In this document: positions 36,201 to 46,438 of the stretch, in pieces | Position numbering within the stretch: position 1 is the stretch's first letter | How the letters are laid out: every line of letters begins with the position of its first letter | NCBI RefSeq assembly: GCF_025558585.1 | Contig: NZ_CP094723.1 | Coordinates: forward strand, 124,001-188,000 | Length of the DNA stretch: 64,000 bases | DNA from: Staphylococcus sp. IVB6214 | GTDB taxonomy: Bacteria; Bacillota; Bacilli; Staphylococcales; Staphylococcaceae | Reading direction: 5' to 3' | The notes under the pieces: model-generated | The model's database searches: none | Told to the model about the DNA's origin: nothing | What the model saw: only the letters and a program-made list of their open reading frames with translations | Translations under genes and position numbers: made by a program

Positions 36201-37213
36201 GTTCAGTCTCAACAAGCGAATCAGCATCGATAAGTGAGAGCGAATCAATGTCACTGAGTGAATCAGCCTCGACAAGTGAAAGCGAATCGACATCAATCAG
36301 TGATTCAGAATCGGTGAGTGAAAGTGTATCAATTTCCGAAAGTACATCAACATCAGAAAGTAACTCGGAAAATGTAGAAAGAGACTCTGGATCAGCGAGC
36401 GAATCAGCATCAACAAGCGAGAGTGAATCAGCATCAACAAGTGAAAGCGAGTCAATGTCACTGAGCGCTTCAATCTCAACAAGTGAGAGCGAATCGACAT
36501 CAATGAGTGGCTCAACATCAACAAGTGAGAGCGAATCGACATCAATGAGTGGCTCAACATCAACAAGTGAAAGCGAATCGACATCAATGAGTGGCTCAGC
36601 ATCAACAAGTGAGAGTGAGTCAATATCAGCGAGCGAATCAGCATCAACAAGCGAGAGTGAATCAATGTCAGCGAGTGAATCAGCATCAACAAGTGAGAGC
36701 GAGTCAATGTCACTGAGCGCTTCAGTTTCAACAAGTGAGAGTGAATCGACGTCAATCAGTGATTCAGAATCGATAAGCGAAAGTACTTCAAGATCATTCA
36801 GCGAATCATTATCAGTAAGTAGTTCAGTATCGACAAGTGAATCATTAAGCACATCGGTATTGATTAGTGATATCACTGCGAATTCATTGGCGCCTTTGGC
36901 TGGATTCCGAAAAGCACCACATGCGCCATCGTTGACATCGATCAGTCAATCTGATTCAAGTACAGTACATGCGAGCGAGCCTAAGTCGACAAGTGACTCG
37001 GTTTATACAAGTGAATCGTTATCACATACGCCAACACTAGACAGTATTGTGATGAAGGATGTGCCGAGAATAGCTACACATGCTAAAGGACAACTTCCGG
37101 ATACAGGTCAATCGTCACCTTCTGATAATGTGGGTATGATTGGAGCAATTACTGCAATACTCGGTGGATTAGGTTTCATGAAACGATCTAGAAAAGACAA
37201 ACATCAAGAATAA
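30272..37213 (+). pseudogene. sraP: Serine-rich repeat glycoprotein adhesin (SraP type), interrupted by one in-frame TAG
   Basis: A single frame of about 2,310 codons from the ATG at 30272 (GGGAG upstream). Order: a long SRRP signal peptide with the RLYKSGKNWVKAG motif (20-32) and a hydrophobic stretch ending ALAAS; a short Ser/Thr region; a binding region of about 220 residues (about 31020-31670) that I do not recognise; a huge Ser-rich region (about 31670-36870); and a wall anchor LPDTG, hydrophobic helix, KRSRKDK. Codon 120 is TAG (30629-30631), between DQ and QTIES. The frame before and after is clean, so only this stop breaks it. As sequenced it yields a 119-residue peptide. It lies upstream of secY2-gtfB, which should export and glycosylate it. 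A restart at the ATG at about 30990 would lack the signal peptide. Confidence 0.85.
31670..36870 (+). repeat. Ser-rich repeat region of the adhesin
   Basis: About 5.2 kb of SxSxSxS repeats (Ser alternating with Glu, Thr, Ala, Val, Ile), the O-glycosylation target of GtfA/GtfB. From 33460 to 36390, twelve non-Ser breaks occur: [14 protein letters not shown] four times, then SENVERDS eight times, about 200-410 bases apart. They mark a higher-order repeat of roughly 70-100 residues. Such tracts vary in length by recombination, and short-read assembly across them is risky. Confidence 0.85.
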
Positions 37214-37246
37214 TAGACACGATTATAAGTAATAAAACATGTGTTA

Positions 37247-37310
37247 GAGAGACATGGGGCAGGGACTCAGCGAATGATCAAGTGCTATCCCTTCTCCTAT
37301 TGTCTCTTTG
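37247..37310 (+). terminator. Hairpin between the adhesin gene and secY2
   Basis: AGAGACA and TGTCTCT pair, with an inner AGGGA/TCCCT. No strong T-run follows, so it may be a partial terminator or processing site that lowers secY2-gtfB expression relative to the adhesin. Confidence 0.4.
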
Positions 37311-37335
37311 GCATTATGTGAAAAAGAGGTCTAAA

Positions 37336-38559
37336 GTGAAGAAAAATTTATTACATCGTATTTTTTATCAGTACGAATATAAAATTGTTTATAAAAGAGC
37401 AGCGTTTACGTTGTTTATTTTATTGATATACATATTAGGCAGCCACATGACGATTGTAGATCAATCAGATATGCGGATGCATGACGAGACATTTTATCGT
37501 CTAGCTGTTTCAAATGTAGGTGGAAATATTAATACCTTGAATGTATTTACATTGGGTTTAGGTCCGTGGTTGACAGCTTTGGTGATTCTAATGCTATGGC
37601 GCTATCGCAATAGTGAGAAGATGTTGCGACAGACACGTAGAGAACGTCATCGTCAAGAGAAGTGTTTAACGGTTGTTTTCAGTCTCATACAGGGATACTT
37701 CGTTATTCATCAATATATACGAATGGAACAACTTGAGAAGGTCAATATATGGATGTTGTTACTTGTTCTTGTCACAGGAACAATGTTGCTTATTTGGTTG
37801 GCAGATCAAAATGTGCGGTATGGCATAGCAGGTGCAATGCCTATTGTTTTGTTAAGCATTATTAGGACACTTTTTTATCAAAAGATGCCTTCCTTTTCAA
37901 TGGATGGTCGTACGATGGCTATCGTTATGGGTGCTATTGTGATGATTATGGTTATTTTATTATTTTTAGAATTGGTAGAGTATCGATTGGGATACTTTAA
38001 CATCATGCAGGTGGAACAAACGCAAGTGACATCATTTGTTGCTTGGAAGCTGAACCCAGCTGGGAGTATTGCGATTATGATGAGCTTATCTGTTTATATT
38101 TTGCTGAATAGCTTGTTTAATATGGGGATTTATTTTTTGACTGGCACAATTAAAACGATATCTGTTACGCAGTTGAGTCATCCAGTAGGAGTTACCTTAT
38201 ATATTGTTGTACAGATCTTGTTGGGATACGGACTTTCACGATTGCTCATTAATACAAAGCTCAAGGCAAAGGAGTTTTTGAAAGCAGGGCATTATTTTGA
38301 TGGCATTTCACCGGGCGTAGAAACTGAAACATATCTTCATCAAAAGGCACGTATTATCTGTTGGATGGGAACACTCATTGTTGGCATGATTATGGGAGTG
38401 CCACTCTATTTGTCGTTGATGTTGCCGCATTTGTCACAACAAGTTTATATTGCAATTCAATTGATGATCTTAATATATATCGGTATGAATATCGCAGAGA
38501 CGATGCGTACCTATTTCTATTTTGATAAATATCGACAGTTTTTAACAAAATATTGGTAA
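37336..38559 (+). CDS. secY2: Accessory Sec translocon channel SecY2
   Basis: 407 residues from a GTG at 37336 with AGAGGT close upstream; a GTG at 37282 is open but lacks an RBS. Ten membrane helices in SecY order. The start EYKIVYKRAAFTLFILLIYI then LGSHMTIV and the motif NVGGNINTLNVFTLGLGPWL are typical of SecY2 of staphylococci and streptococci. It forms the dedicated pore for the serine-rich adhesin. First of seven tightly packed genes. Confidence 0.93.
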   Translation: MKKNLLHRIFYQYEYKIVYKRAAFTLFILLIYILGSHMTIVDQSDMRMHDETFYRLAVSNVGGNINTLNVFTLGLGPWLTALVILMLWRYRNSEKMLRQTRRERHRQEKCLTVVFSLIQGYFVIHQYIRMEQLEKVNIWMLLLVLVTGTMLLIWLADQNVRYGIAGAMPIVLLSIIRTLFYQKMPSFSMDGRTMAIVMGAIVMIMVILLFLELVEYRLGYFNIMQVEQTQVTSFVAWKLNPAGSIAIMMSLSVYILLNSLFNMGIYFLTGTIKTISVTQLSHPVGVTLYIVVQILLGYGLSRLLINTKLKAKEFLKAGHYFDGISPGVETETYLHQKARIICWMGTLIVGMIMGVPLYLSLMLPHLSQQVYIAIQLMILIYIGMNIAETMRTYFYFDKYRQFLTKYW

Positions 38560-38569
38560 GGAGATTAGG

Positions 38570-40129
38570 ATGAAGTATTTTGTACCGGCTTGGTATGATG
38601 CACAGCGATGGTGGCAGAGTAATGCGAAACCACTGATTCATAGACGTACGGTAACCGCCTTTGATGATATGATCAGTCTCATGTCTATGCATCGTAAAAA
38701 TAAAAGCCCATTTCAATTAATCATACTCAATTATGCACCGGATTTACGTACTTTTCTGCATCGATATGACCTTTATGATGTGGAGTATTGGTCTGTCTTC
38801 GATGATATTCAAGGATTTACCCATCGCACACCTCGTGCAGTGGACTATCGTGAGTTGAATTGGCCAGAGGGGACAGCGTTTTTACAAATGTCTCAAATGA
38901 TACGTGCGTGTATGCCGAATGAGATGTATGCCAATATCCACTTTAACCAAGATGGCTATGTGATATGGATAGAGGTATTTCAACAAAATACTCTACGGTA
39001 TCGGTATTTGATTGATGATCGTGGTTTTGTATCGAGTGTGATATTTTTTGATGCGTTTGGTGATGAAGTGCAACAACGTTACCTGACAGGTGAAGGTGAT
39101 TGGATTATACAGGAGTGCTTGAAGTCAGGTAGTGTCTTAGTGAATGCCCGATATCAAGATTATTTTAAACACAATCAATATCAGTCGATGACATCAGTGA
39201 TTCATGAGTATTTGAAGTCATATTGTACAACGGTACTTGAAGCAGATGATGTCGTTATTGCAGCTGCGGATAAGCGACATCAACAGATGGTTGTATCGCT
39301 TTTTGAATTACATAAGCTCTGTTTTTCTGTATTTCAACAGCGGGATTATCTAGACGAACGTGCATTACCTCCTGCTGCTTCCAACATTTACTGGTTAGTG
39401 GATACCCTTGAGAATGAGCGAATATTAACAGCGCATCAGGCAGTTGTGCAAGGGGGACACCCTGTGATGCGAGTGACACCTTTTGATGTGCAGACGATGT
39501 CGAACATTAGTAGTCAACTACACGAAACATATATTGGTGTCTGGTTAGATATTGAAGATGAAACAATGTGTCAAAAGATGTGGTCACAACTAGTTAGTTA
39601 TCTTGAACAAGATGACACTTTACGCTTAACGCTATTAACGGAAAAGAAACCACATGCACATCCACAATGGATACATGAAGCAATTGCACGTGTGAATACA
39701 CAGTTGAACACAGAAAATACGGTTTCGGAAACAGAAGCAGATTTAATGGAGCAGCCGGAACCGATTGAGTATGTCAAAATGAAGTATTTACCATTCGAAT
39801 CTGACTTGGTTGAATCAATTTCAACATTACGTGTTGTGGTGGATTTATCGAAAGAACCTGATTTGTATTTACAAATTTGTTGTTTGAGTGCGGGGCTTCC
39901 ACAAATCAATCGTTGTGCGACAGACTATGTGATGCATGGAATGAATGGATATATAGTTGCTGGTGAGACGGAGCTTGTGACGGCATTAGATGTGTATTTA
40001 AAACATCTGAAAAATTGGAATCAAAGTTATGCCTATGCGATGAAGTTAGCAAAGCAATATACATCAGATAAGATTATTGCGCAGTTAGATGTATTGATAG
40101 AAGGTGAAACAGATGGCACGACAATTTAA
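38570..40129 (+). CDS. asp1: Accessory Sec system protein Asp1
   Basis: 519 residues. It begins KYFVPAWYDAQRWWQ and contains FDDMISLMSMH and LRTFLHRYDLYDVEYWSVFD, as in Asp1 proteins. Asp1 is a glycosyltransferase-like scaffold (GT-B fold without clear catalysis) that works with Asp2 and Asp3 to modify and deliver the adhesin to SecA2. It begins 10 bases after secY2 and overlaps asp2 by 17 bases, implying translational coupling. Confidence 0.92.
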   Translation: MKYFVPAWYDAQRWWQSNAKPLIHRRTVTAFDDMISLMSMHRKNKSPFQLIILNYAPDLRTFLHRYDLYDVEYWSVFDDIQGFTHRTPRAVDYRELNWPEGTAFLQMSQMIRACMPNEMYANIHFNQDGYVIWIEVFQQNTLRYRYLIDDRGFVSSVIFFDAFGDEVQQRYLTGEGDWIIQECLKSGSVLVNARYQDYFKHNQYQSMTSVIHEYLKSYCTTVLEADDVVIAAADKRHQQMVVSLFELHKLCFSVFQQRDYLDERALPPAASNIYWLVDTLENERILTAHQAVVQGGHPVMRVTPFDVQTMSNISSQLHETYIGVWLDIEDETMCQKMWSQLVSYLEQDDTLRLTLLTEKKPHAHPQWIHEAIARVNTQLNTENTVSETEADLMEQPEPIEYVKMKYLPFESDLVESISTLRVVVDLSKEPDLYLQICCLSAGLPQINRCATDYVMHGMNGYIVAGETELVTALDVYLKHLKNWNQSYAYAMKLAKQYTSDKIIAQLDVLIEGETDGTTI

Positions 40130-41651
40130 AGTGTTACAAATCGGTGGTATAGATGAGACGACGTATTTTACGCCACAAAAGGATACAGAATGGCATTTTA
40201 GACCGTCGATAGAAGGGGTGAGTGACATTGATGCCTTGGAAGAGTCGGGGCCATTCGACCTCATTTATGTTCAAGCGCCCTATTCAGAGACGTTAATGAC
40301 CGTTTTAGAGCGTTATAGTGAACCTTATTCAACATATATTGATCAAATATATTGGGATGAACAGTTCGACAATCATTCACTTATTCAACAAAAGATCATT
40401 CGTCCGTTCGTTTATCTAGATGAGCGTGATAGACATTGTAAGTTGAGAGCTGTCGCGTTTCCCGGGCAATATGGGGATAAAATCTCGCCTATTCAATGTC
40501 AGGTGAATGCTAATTTCAAAGGGAACAGTCATTACGAGGGCAACGATGTATTGGTTGTTCAAGGAGTGTTCGGTCAAGAGATGCGACCACTACTCTCATG
40601 GAAACAAAATCTCATCTATGATCATCACAAAATCATACAAGTGTGGCCCCAGTATACAGTGTCGGAAGGTGTCGAAGTTGAGTATCGTTTCCATCTTGTA
40701 CCATTTAATTCAAACAACGAAGTAGATACGGTGTTTGTTCGTCGGCAAGAAGATTTGAAAGTCCCACTGGAGATTCCACCGAGAGAAGAAGATGCGTATA
40801 TTGTTGTCAGCATGCATGCAAAAGGACAAGGTGTTATCCGTGTAGGTGCCGTCCACAAACGATGGTCTCGGCTTGATATGGGGCAGTTTATTTTAGGTGG
40901 CGAACGCTACGTGAATGAGAATACAGATGAATTTATTCACTATTTTAACCCGGGGGATCGCAAACCACCACTCAATGTATATTTTAGTGGTTATCGCTCT
41001 GCGGAGGGATTTGAAGGTTACTTTATGATGAATAAACTCCAGTCTCCCTTCATGCTGATTGGAGATCCACGAACAGAAGGTGGTGCTTTTTATCTCGGTT
41101 CAGATTCATATGAACAGGCGATTAAAGATGTTATTCAGAAGCGGTTGGACGAACTTGGTTTTCAAAGAGAGGATCTTATCTTGTCAGGATTATCGATGGG
41201 CTCTTTCGGTGCTTTGTATTATGGTGCTCAAATACAACCTGCCGCAGTAGTTGTTGGAAAGCCTTTAGTAAATCTCGGAACCATTGCGGAAAATATGGCA
41301 CTTGTACGTCCAGAAGATTTCGGAACAGCTCTTGATGTGATTTATAAGAATCAAGGTAACTTGACGGATGAATCGCTCACAATGATGAATCAAAAATTTT
41401 GGGATCAGTTTAATCAGGCTGACCTATCAAAGACAACATTTGCGATTTCATATATGGCTCATGATGATTATGACCGACAAGCATTTGATATGATGCTTCC
41501 CATTTTAAGCAGACAGCATGCGCGTGTGATGAGTCGTGGTGTTCCAGGCCGTCATAATGATGATTCATCAACGATTACAAGTTGGTTTGTAAATTTTTTT
41601 CATATGATTCTGGCGCAACAGTTTGGAAGGGGACGGAAACATGCAAAATAA
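40113..41651 (+). CDS. asp2: Accessory Sec system protein Asp2 (GlcNAc O-acetyltransferase type)
   Basis: 512 residues from the ATG at 40113 with AGAAGGTG upstream. The C-terminal half is an alpha/beta-hydrolase fold with the nucleophile in LSGLSMGSFGALYYG (Ser361) and a terminal His in GRHNDDSS. In streptococci Asp2 O-acetylates GlcNAc on the adhesin before export. The N-terminal half (KVLQIGGIDE, WHFRPS) is the Asp2-specific domain. It overlaps asp1 at its start and asp3 by 11 bases at its end. Confidence 0.92.
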   Translation: MARQFKVLQIGGIDETTYFTPQKDTEWHFRPSIEGVSDIDALEESGPFDLIYVQAPYSETLMTVLERYSEPYSTYIDQIYWDEQFDNHSLIQQKIIRPFVYLDERDRHCKLRAVAFPGQYGDKISPIQCQVNANFKGNSHYEGNDVLVVQGVFGQEMRPLLSWKQNLIYDHHKIIQVWPQYTVSEGVEVEYRFHLVPFNSNNEVDTVFVRRQEDLKVPLEIPPREEDAYIVVSMHAKGQGVIRVGAVHKRWSRLDMGQFILGGERYVNENTDEFIHYFNPGDRKPPLNVYFSGYRSAEGFEGYFMMNKLQSPFMLIGDPRTEGGAFYLGSDSYEQAIKDVIQKRLDELGFQREDLILSGLSMGSFGALYYGAQIQPAAVVVGKPLVNLGTIAENMALVRPEDFGTALDVIYKNQGNLTDESLTMMNQKFWDQFNQADLSKTTFAISYMAHDDYDRQAFDMMLPILSRQHARVMSRGVPGRHNDDSSTITSWFVNFFHMILAQQFGRGRKHAK

Positions 41652-42540
41652 AAGTCATGTCATTCGATGGACAGAGATTACCTCCGATACGTTTATGTAT
41701 GGAACACGGTTGACATTTCATGAGAATGAAACAGTGTTTGAAAATGAACGCATGCCTTCGGGAGTTATCATGCACACATGGAAGATGATAACAGATTATA
41801 CAGCGGAGAAAATGGTACCGCAGTTACCTATTTTGAAGCATGGAAAAACATATCGTTTTCGCTTTGACTATGATGTGATCCCTGAAGGACACCTTTATGC
41901 GAAAATGATCTTCAAACGACGAAATGGTTCGGAATTAGAACCGGTCATCATTAAAAGTAAAGAGATTGTAGTGACCTACCCAACAGAGGCCTTTACATAT
42001 GAATTACAACTGATTAATGCGGCTGCGACTAGAGTACATTTTCGATCGATTGAAGTCAGTGCGTACGATGAGAATGATGGGGATAAACCAGAACTTTATA
42101 TTTCTCGCATATATCAAGAAAGTGGACATAGTACAGTGATGAATGTCATTTTTCAGGAATCTGATGGACTGTCACGAGATGTGATTGCAGGATGGGACAA
42201 TGTGATTCTCATTGAGCATTGGGACCTTGATGTGAGAGATACGATTGTGTATTGCTTACGTCCATTACAACAAGGGTATCATCTTAATTTTATCGGATAT
42301 GATCAGCAATCGAATCGAATGGCATATGATTTAGCAGCAGCTATGGGAGAGACAGCTTGGGTGACAGAAAGTGTGTCCGAAAAGGTGGCAACAGTGGAAG
42401 TAAGACAATACGGACGAACAACTGTATTTGATTTTCCGATGTCGATTGTCACACCTTTGTTGCAACCAAGTCATCAGCTGCAATATTTGGATATGGAACA
42501 GTTGAATGGAGGGACGTATGATGAGACGACAGATGGATAG
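41641..42540 (+). CDS. asp3: Accessory Sec system protein Asp3
   Basis: 299 residues from the ATG at 41641 with GGAAGGGG upstream. A beta-rich N-terminal domain ([46 protein letters not shown]) is characteristic of Asp3, which binds unfolded adhesin and completes the Asp1-2-3 complex at SecA2. The longer C-terminal part is the staphylococcal type. It overlaps secA2 by 23 bases. Confidence 0.9.
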   Translation: MQNKSHVIRWTEITSDTFMYGTRLTFHENETVFENERMPSGVIMHTWKMITDYTAEKMVPQLPILKHGKTYRFRFDYDVIPEGHLYAKMIFKRRNGSELEPVIIKSKEIVVTYPTEAFTYELQLINAAATRVHFRSIEVSAYDENDGDKPELYISRIYQESGHSTVMNVIFQESDGLSRDVIAGWDNVILIEHWDLDVRDTIVYCLRPLQQGYHLNFIGYDQQSNRMAYDLAAAMGETAWVTESVSEKVATVEVRQYGRTTVFDFPMSIVTPLLQPSHQLQYLDMEQLNGGTYDETTDG

Positions 42541-44914
42541 GATCGTCAATAAACGACGATTATCCCGACTAAAGAAGACGTTGAAGCAAATCAATGATTA
42601 TCAGGATACGTTTCGACAAGCGTGTGATGAGACGTTGAAACGCCAGACGCAAATATTTCGTAAACGACTTGCGGATGGAGAGACACTCACATCTCTGTTG
42701 CCAGAAGCATACGCGGTGATACGTGAAGCGAGTTGGCGTGTGCTCGGGATGTATCCGAAAGATGTACAAGTGCTAGGTGCGATTGTATTGCATGAAGGAC
42801 ATATTGCTGAGATGCAGACGGGTGAGGGAAAGACGCTCACTGCAACGATGCCTCTCTATTTGAATGGTTTGACGGGGCGGGGAGCGTATCTAATCACGAC
42901 GAATGATTACTTAGCACGACGTGATTGTGAAGAGATGACGCCATTGTTTGAATGGCTTGGGTTATCTATTTCTCTCGGTTTTGTCGATGAACCTGATTAT
43001 GAGTATGCACCAGGTGAAAAAGCGGCGATCTATGTGCATGACATTATTTATACAACGAATGGGCGCTTAGGGTTTGATTATTTGATTGATAATCTTGCTG
43101 ATGGTATCGAATCGAAGTTTTTACCATCGCTCTACTATGGAATTATTGATGAAGTCGATTCGATCGTTTTAGATTCGGCGCAAACACCGTTAGTCATATC
43201 AGGTGCACCACCACGACTGCAGTCGAATCTTTTCGGAATTACAAAGGCGTTTGTAGAGACATTGGAAGAAGATGTTCACTATGAAGTTAAGAAAGATGAA
43301 CAGGCGATATGGCTAACACAAAAAGGGGTGACAGAAGCTAATCACTACTTCGGTGTTGAAAATATTTATGAAAAAGAACTGTTTGATCTCGTGCGTAATA
43401 TCAATTTGGCGTTAAGAGGGCGTCATCTTTTCGAGGCGAATTTAGATTATTTTCTATTCAACGGTGAAGTCGTATTGATTGATCGTATCACAGGACGTAT
43501 GTTGCCAGGGACAAAGCTACAATCCGGTCTACATCAAGCGATTGAAGCGAAAGAAGGTGTCGACATATCGGAGGACATGAGTGCCATGACGACAATTACA
43601 TTTCAAAACTTATTCAAGCAATTTGAAGTGTTTGCTGGAATGTCAGCAACGAGTAAACTTGGCGAGAAAGAGTTTTTGGATCTATATAGTAAAGTCGTTG
43701 TGCAAATTCCAACGGATAAGCCGATTGAAAGGGTGGATATGTCTGATCGTGTGTTTAAAGACATTGAAATGAAAAACGAAGCGATTGTTGAACGTGTGTG
43801 TACACTTCATCAGCAAAAACGTCCGGTGTTATTAATCACACGCACTGCGGAAGTAGCAGAATATTTTTCTATGCAGTTTTTTGAACGCCATATTCCGAAT
43901 AACTTGTTGATTGCGCAAAACGTGGCGAAAGAAGCACAGATGATTGCGGAAGCGGGACAACTTGGAGCAGTGACTGTTGCGACGAGCATGGCCGGACGTG
44001 GAACAGATATTAAACTAGGGGACGGTGTAAAGGCATTAGGCGGTCTTGCGGTTATTGTGAGTGAACATATGGAGAATAGTCGTGTCGATCGACAGCTTCG
44101 AGGACGTGCTGGACGTCAAGGAGATCCAGGAACGTCTCAATTTTACATTTCACTAGAAGATTATATCGTCGAACGATGGGGCAAGCACAAGTTGTTAGAA
44201 GATGGGAAACTAGACCGAGTGGATGACGAAATGTTACGAGAGAGTCGGTTGTTTCAACAACGTGTGAAGCAGATTGTCACACGGGCACAACGTGTGTCGG
44301 AAGAACAAGGAGAGCAAGTTCGAGAGATGGCGAATGAATATGAGAAAAGTATTAGTGCACAAAGAGACATTGTCTATGCTGAGCGTAATCGCGTACTTCA
44401 ACAAGAAGCATTTAGTATGGAGACATTGAGCATGCTGGCACGAGAGGTGTTTCAAGATGCGTACTATCAACATCAATTACATAAACATACAGCATTGAGA
44501 ACATATATTTACCAACATATCAGTTTTCAATATGACGGTGATCTGAATGGCATGAACTTACATAATAAGCAAGCAGTAGTAGACATGCTAGTGGCATTAT
44601 TTGAAGATCGCTTAGTTGAACAAGAACGAGTTATTGGCAATCATTACATGTATGTCCGATTTATGCAAAAGGTTATTCTCAAAGCAATTGACAGCCATTG
44701 GATTGATCAAGTAGATACGTTGCAACAACTCCGCAGTAATATTAACAACAGGCAAAATGGTTCACGTAACGCTATTTTTGAATATCATAGAGTCGCATTA
44801 ACATCTTTTGAAATGATGTGTGATGCCATAAAAGCACAAGTTGTAAACAATTTATGTCAAAGTGTGCCGACGTTTGATAAAAAAGGCAAACTCTTCGTAC
44901 ACTTTCCAAAATAA
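42518..44914 (+). CDS. secA2: Accessory Sec motor ATPase SecA2
   Basis: 798 residues; GGAGGG precedes two adjacent ATGs (42518, 42521). DEAD motor: Walker [23 protein letters not shown], Walker [18 protein letters not shown], and in the second RecA domain [15 protein letters not shown] and [15 protein letters not shown]. Shorter than SecA1 and without the C-terminal zinc finger, as in SecA2 proteins. It drives the glycosylated adhesin through SecY2. Confidence 0.95.
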   Translation: MMRRQMDRIVNKRRLSRLKKTLKQINDYQDTFRQACDETLKRQTQIFRKRLADGETLTSLLPEAYAVIREASWRVLGMYPKDVQVLGAIVLHEGHIAEMQTGEGKTLTATMPLYLNGLTGRGAYLITTNDYLARRDCEEMTPLFEWLGLSISLGFVDEPDYEYAPGEKAAIYVHDIIYTTNGRLGFDYLIDNLADGIESKFLPSLYYGIIDEVDSIVLDSAQTPLVISGAPPRLQSNLFGITKAFVETLEEDVHYEVKKDEQAIWLTQKGVTEANHYFGVENIYEKELFDLVRNINLALRGRHLFEANLDYFLFNGEVVLIDRITGRMLPGTKLQSGLHQAIEAKEGVDISEDMSAMTTITFQNLFKQFEVFAGMSATSKLGEKEFLDLYSKVVVQIPTDKPIERVDMSDRVFKDIEMKNEAIVERVCTLHQQKRPVLLITRTAEVAEYFSMQFFERHIPNNLLIAQNVAKEAQMIAEAGQLGAVTVATSMAGRGTDIKLGDGVKALGGLAVIVSEHMENSRVDRQLRGRAGRQGDPGTSQFYISLEDYIVERWGKHKLLEDGKLDRVDDEMLRESRLFQQRVKQIVTRAQRVSEEQGEQVREMANEYEKSISAQRDIVYAERNRVLQQEAFSMETLSMLAREVFQDAYYQHQLHKHTALRTYIYQHISFQYDGDLNGMNLHNKQAVVDMLVALFEDRLVEQERVIGNHYMYVRFMQKVILKAIDSHWIDQVDTLQQLRSNINNRQNGSRNAIFEYHRVALTSFEMMCDAIKAQVVNNLCQSVPTFDKKGKLFVHFPK

Positions 44915-44929
44915 GAGGTGAAAGAAAAG

Positions 44930-46438
44930 GTGACAATTTATAATATTAACTTTGGTATCGGTTGGGCGAGTAGTGGTGTCGAATATGCACAAATGTACAG
45001 AGCCAAGCTACTACGTGCAATCAGTGCACCGATGAAGTTTGTATTTTTAGAGTTTATCAGCAATGAAAATATTCAAACATTGACGGAAAATATAGGATTT
45101 CAAGACGATGAAGTCATATGGCTTTATCAATATTTCACAGACATACGCATTGCACCGACAACGTTTACGGTACAAGACATTCTCAAAGATGTAGCGGAAC
45201 CAGTCGTACATGAAACGCAAGAAGGAAAAGTGAGACGTTTGTATTTCGAAGGTCAACAAAGCTTCATCACCTGTTACTTAAAAAATGAAGGATCAGAAAT
45301 TGTTGATCGTGCAGAATTTGTTATTAATGGCATGCTTGTACGTAAAGATTATTATAGCTATGTACGCACGTTCTCTGAATACTATGCGCCGAGTAATAAC
45401 GTTGCAAAGCTTTATATGCGTCAGTTTTACAATGAAGCAGGGACGATTGCATTTACTGAATATATTGATGGTGACACAAACTTATATGTCTTTCCAGATC
45501 AAAAGTTTTATAGTCGAGAAGCATTCGTGTCTTACTTCTTTCAACAACTTAATCTAACGTCAGAAGATATCATTATCATTGATCGTTCGACAGATGTTGG
45601 ACAAGCAATTCTTCAGAACAAAGGGGACAGTGAAGTAGGTATCGTTGTACATGCCGAACATTTCAGTGAGCACGCAACAGATGATGATCATATCTTGTGG
45701 AATAATTATTATGAATATCCCTTTGCACAACATAAAGAGATTGATTTTTATATCACTGCGACAGAACGACAAAATCAAATCTTAACTGCACAATTTAAAA
45801 AATATTTGGATGCAGAGCCGAAAATCGTCACAATCCCTGTTGGAAGTCTACCAGAGTTGAGATACCCAGATAAAAAAAGAGTGCCCTATACATTGATTAC
45901 AGCGTCTCGATTAGCGAGTGAAAAACATATCGATTGGTTGATACGTGCGGTAGTAATCGCCAAGCAATCATTACCAGAATTACAATTTGATATATACGGA
46001 GAGGGTGGACAGAGAAAAGCACTAGCATCGCTTATCGAAGAACAAGATGCTCAAGATTATATTCATTTGAAAGGGCATGTGCATCTTGAAAAAGTGTATG
46101 CCAACTATAAGTTGTTTGTTTCTGCATCAACGAGTGAAGGGTTCGGTTTAACATTGTTAGAAGCTGTCGGTTCAGGATTGGGTATGATTGGGTTCGACGT
46201 CAACTATGGGAATCCTACCTTTATTCAACATGAAAAAAATGGCTACTTAATACCAGTCAACCCAAAAGAAGACAGCACACAACATATCATCACAACGTAT
46301 GCAGCACATATTGTTCGGTTTTTTGAACGTGGCCCCAACCAACCGCATCGTACGTCTTATCGATTGGCACGTCCTTATTTAACGACAGAAATCCAACAAA
46401 AATGGCAAGATTTGATTTCGGAGGTATGGCATGATTAA
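44930..46438 (+). CDS. gtfA: GtfA, catalytic O-GlcNAc transferase for the adhesin
   Basis: 502 residues from the GTG at 44930, aligned with the family start (x-IYNxNFGIGWASSGVEYAQ); a GTG at 44918 overlaps the RBS AGAGG. GT-B fold: N-terminal add-on DUF1975-like domain, then a group 1 glycosyltransferase domain with TASRLASEKHIDWLIRA, GHVHLEKVYANYKLFVSAST and SEGFGLTLLEAVGSG, where the Glu binds UDP-GlcNAc. It adds the first GlcNAc to Ser/Thr of the repeat region, together with GtfB. Overlaps gtfB by 8 bases. Confidence 0.93.
   Translation: MTIYNINFGIGWASSGVEYAQMYRAKLLRAISAPMKFVFLEFISNENIQTLTENIGFQDDEVIWLYQYFTDIRIAPTTFTVQDILKDVAEPVVHETQEGKVRRLYFEGQQSFITCYLKNEGSEIVDRAEFVINGMLVRKDYYSYVRTFSEYYAPSNNVAKLYMRQFYNEAGTIAFTEYIDGDTNLYVFPDQKFYSREAFVSYFFQQLNLTSEDIIIIDRSTDVGQAILQNKGDSEVGIVVHAEHFSEHATDDDHILWNNYYEYPFAQHKEIDFYITATERQNQILTAQFKKYLDAEPKIVTIPVGSLPELRYPDKKRVPYTLITASRLASEKHIDWLIRAVVIAKQSLPELQFDIYGEGGQRKALASLIEEQDAQDYIHLKGHVHLEKVYANYKLFVSASTSEGFGLTLLEAVGSGLGMIGFDVNYGNPTFIQHEKNGYLIPVNPKEDSTQHIITTYAAHIVRFFERGPNQPHRTSYRLARPYLTTEIQQKWQDLISEVWHD

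Noticed and set aside
31680..36870. Possible CRISPR-like array in the adhesin or the 98-residue repeats
   Set aside because: Repeats are in-frame protein repeats without unique spacers of constant length, and no cas genes are near.
34717..36876. Very long minus-strand open frame of 719 codons ([14 protein letters not shown] repeats) and several others antisense to the adhesin
   Set aside because: It is the mirror of the Ser codons (TCA/AGT/AGC), which give few stops on the opposite strand. No RBS, no domain and pure repeat composition.
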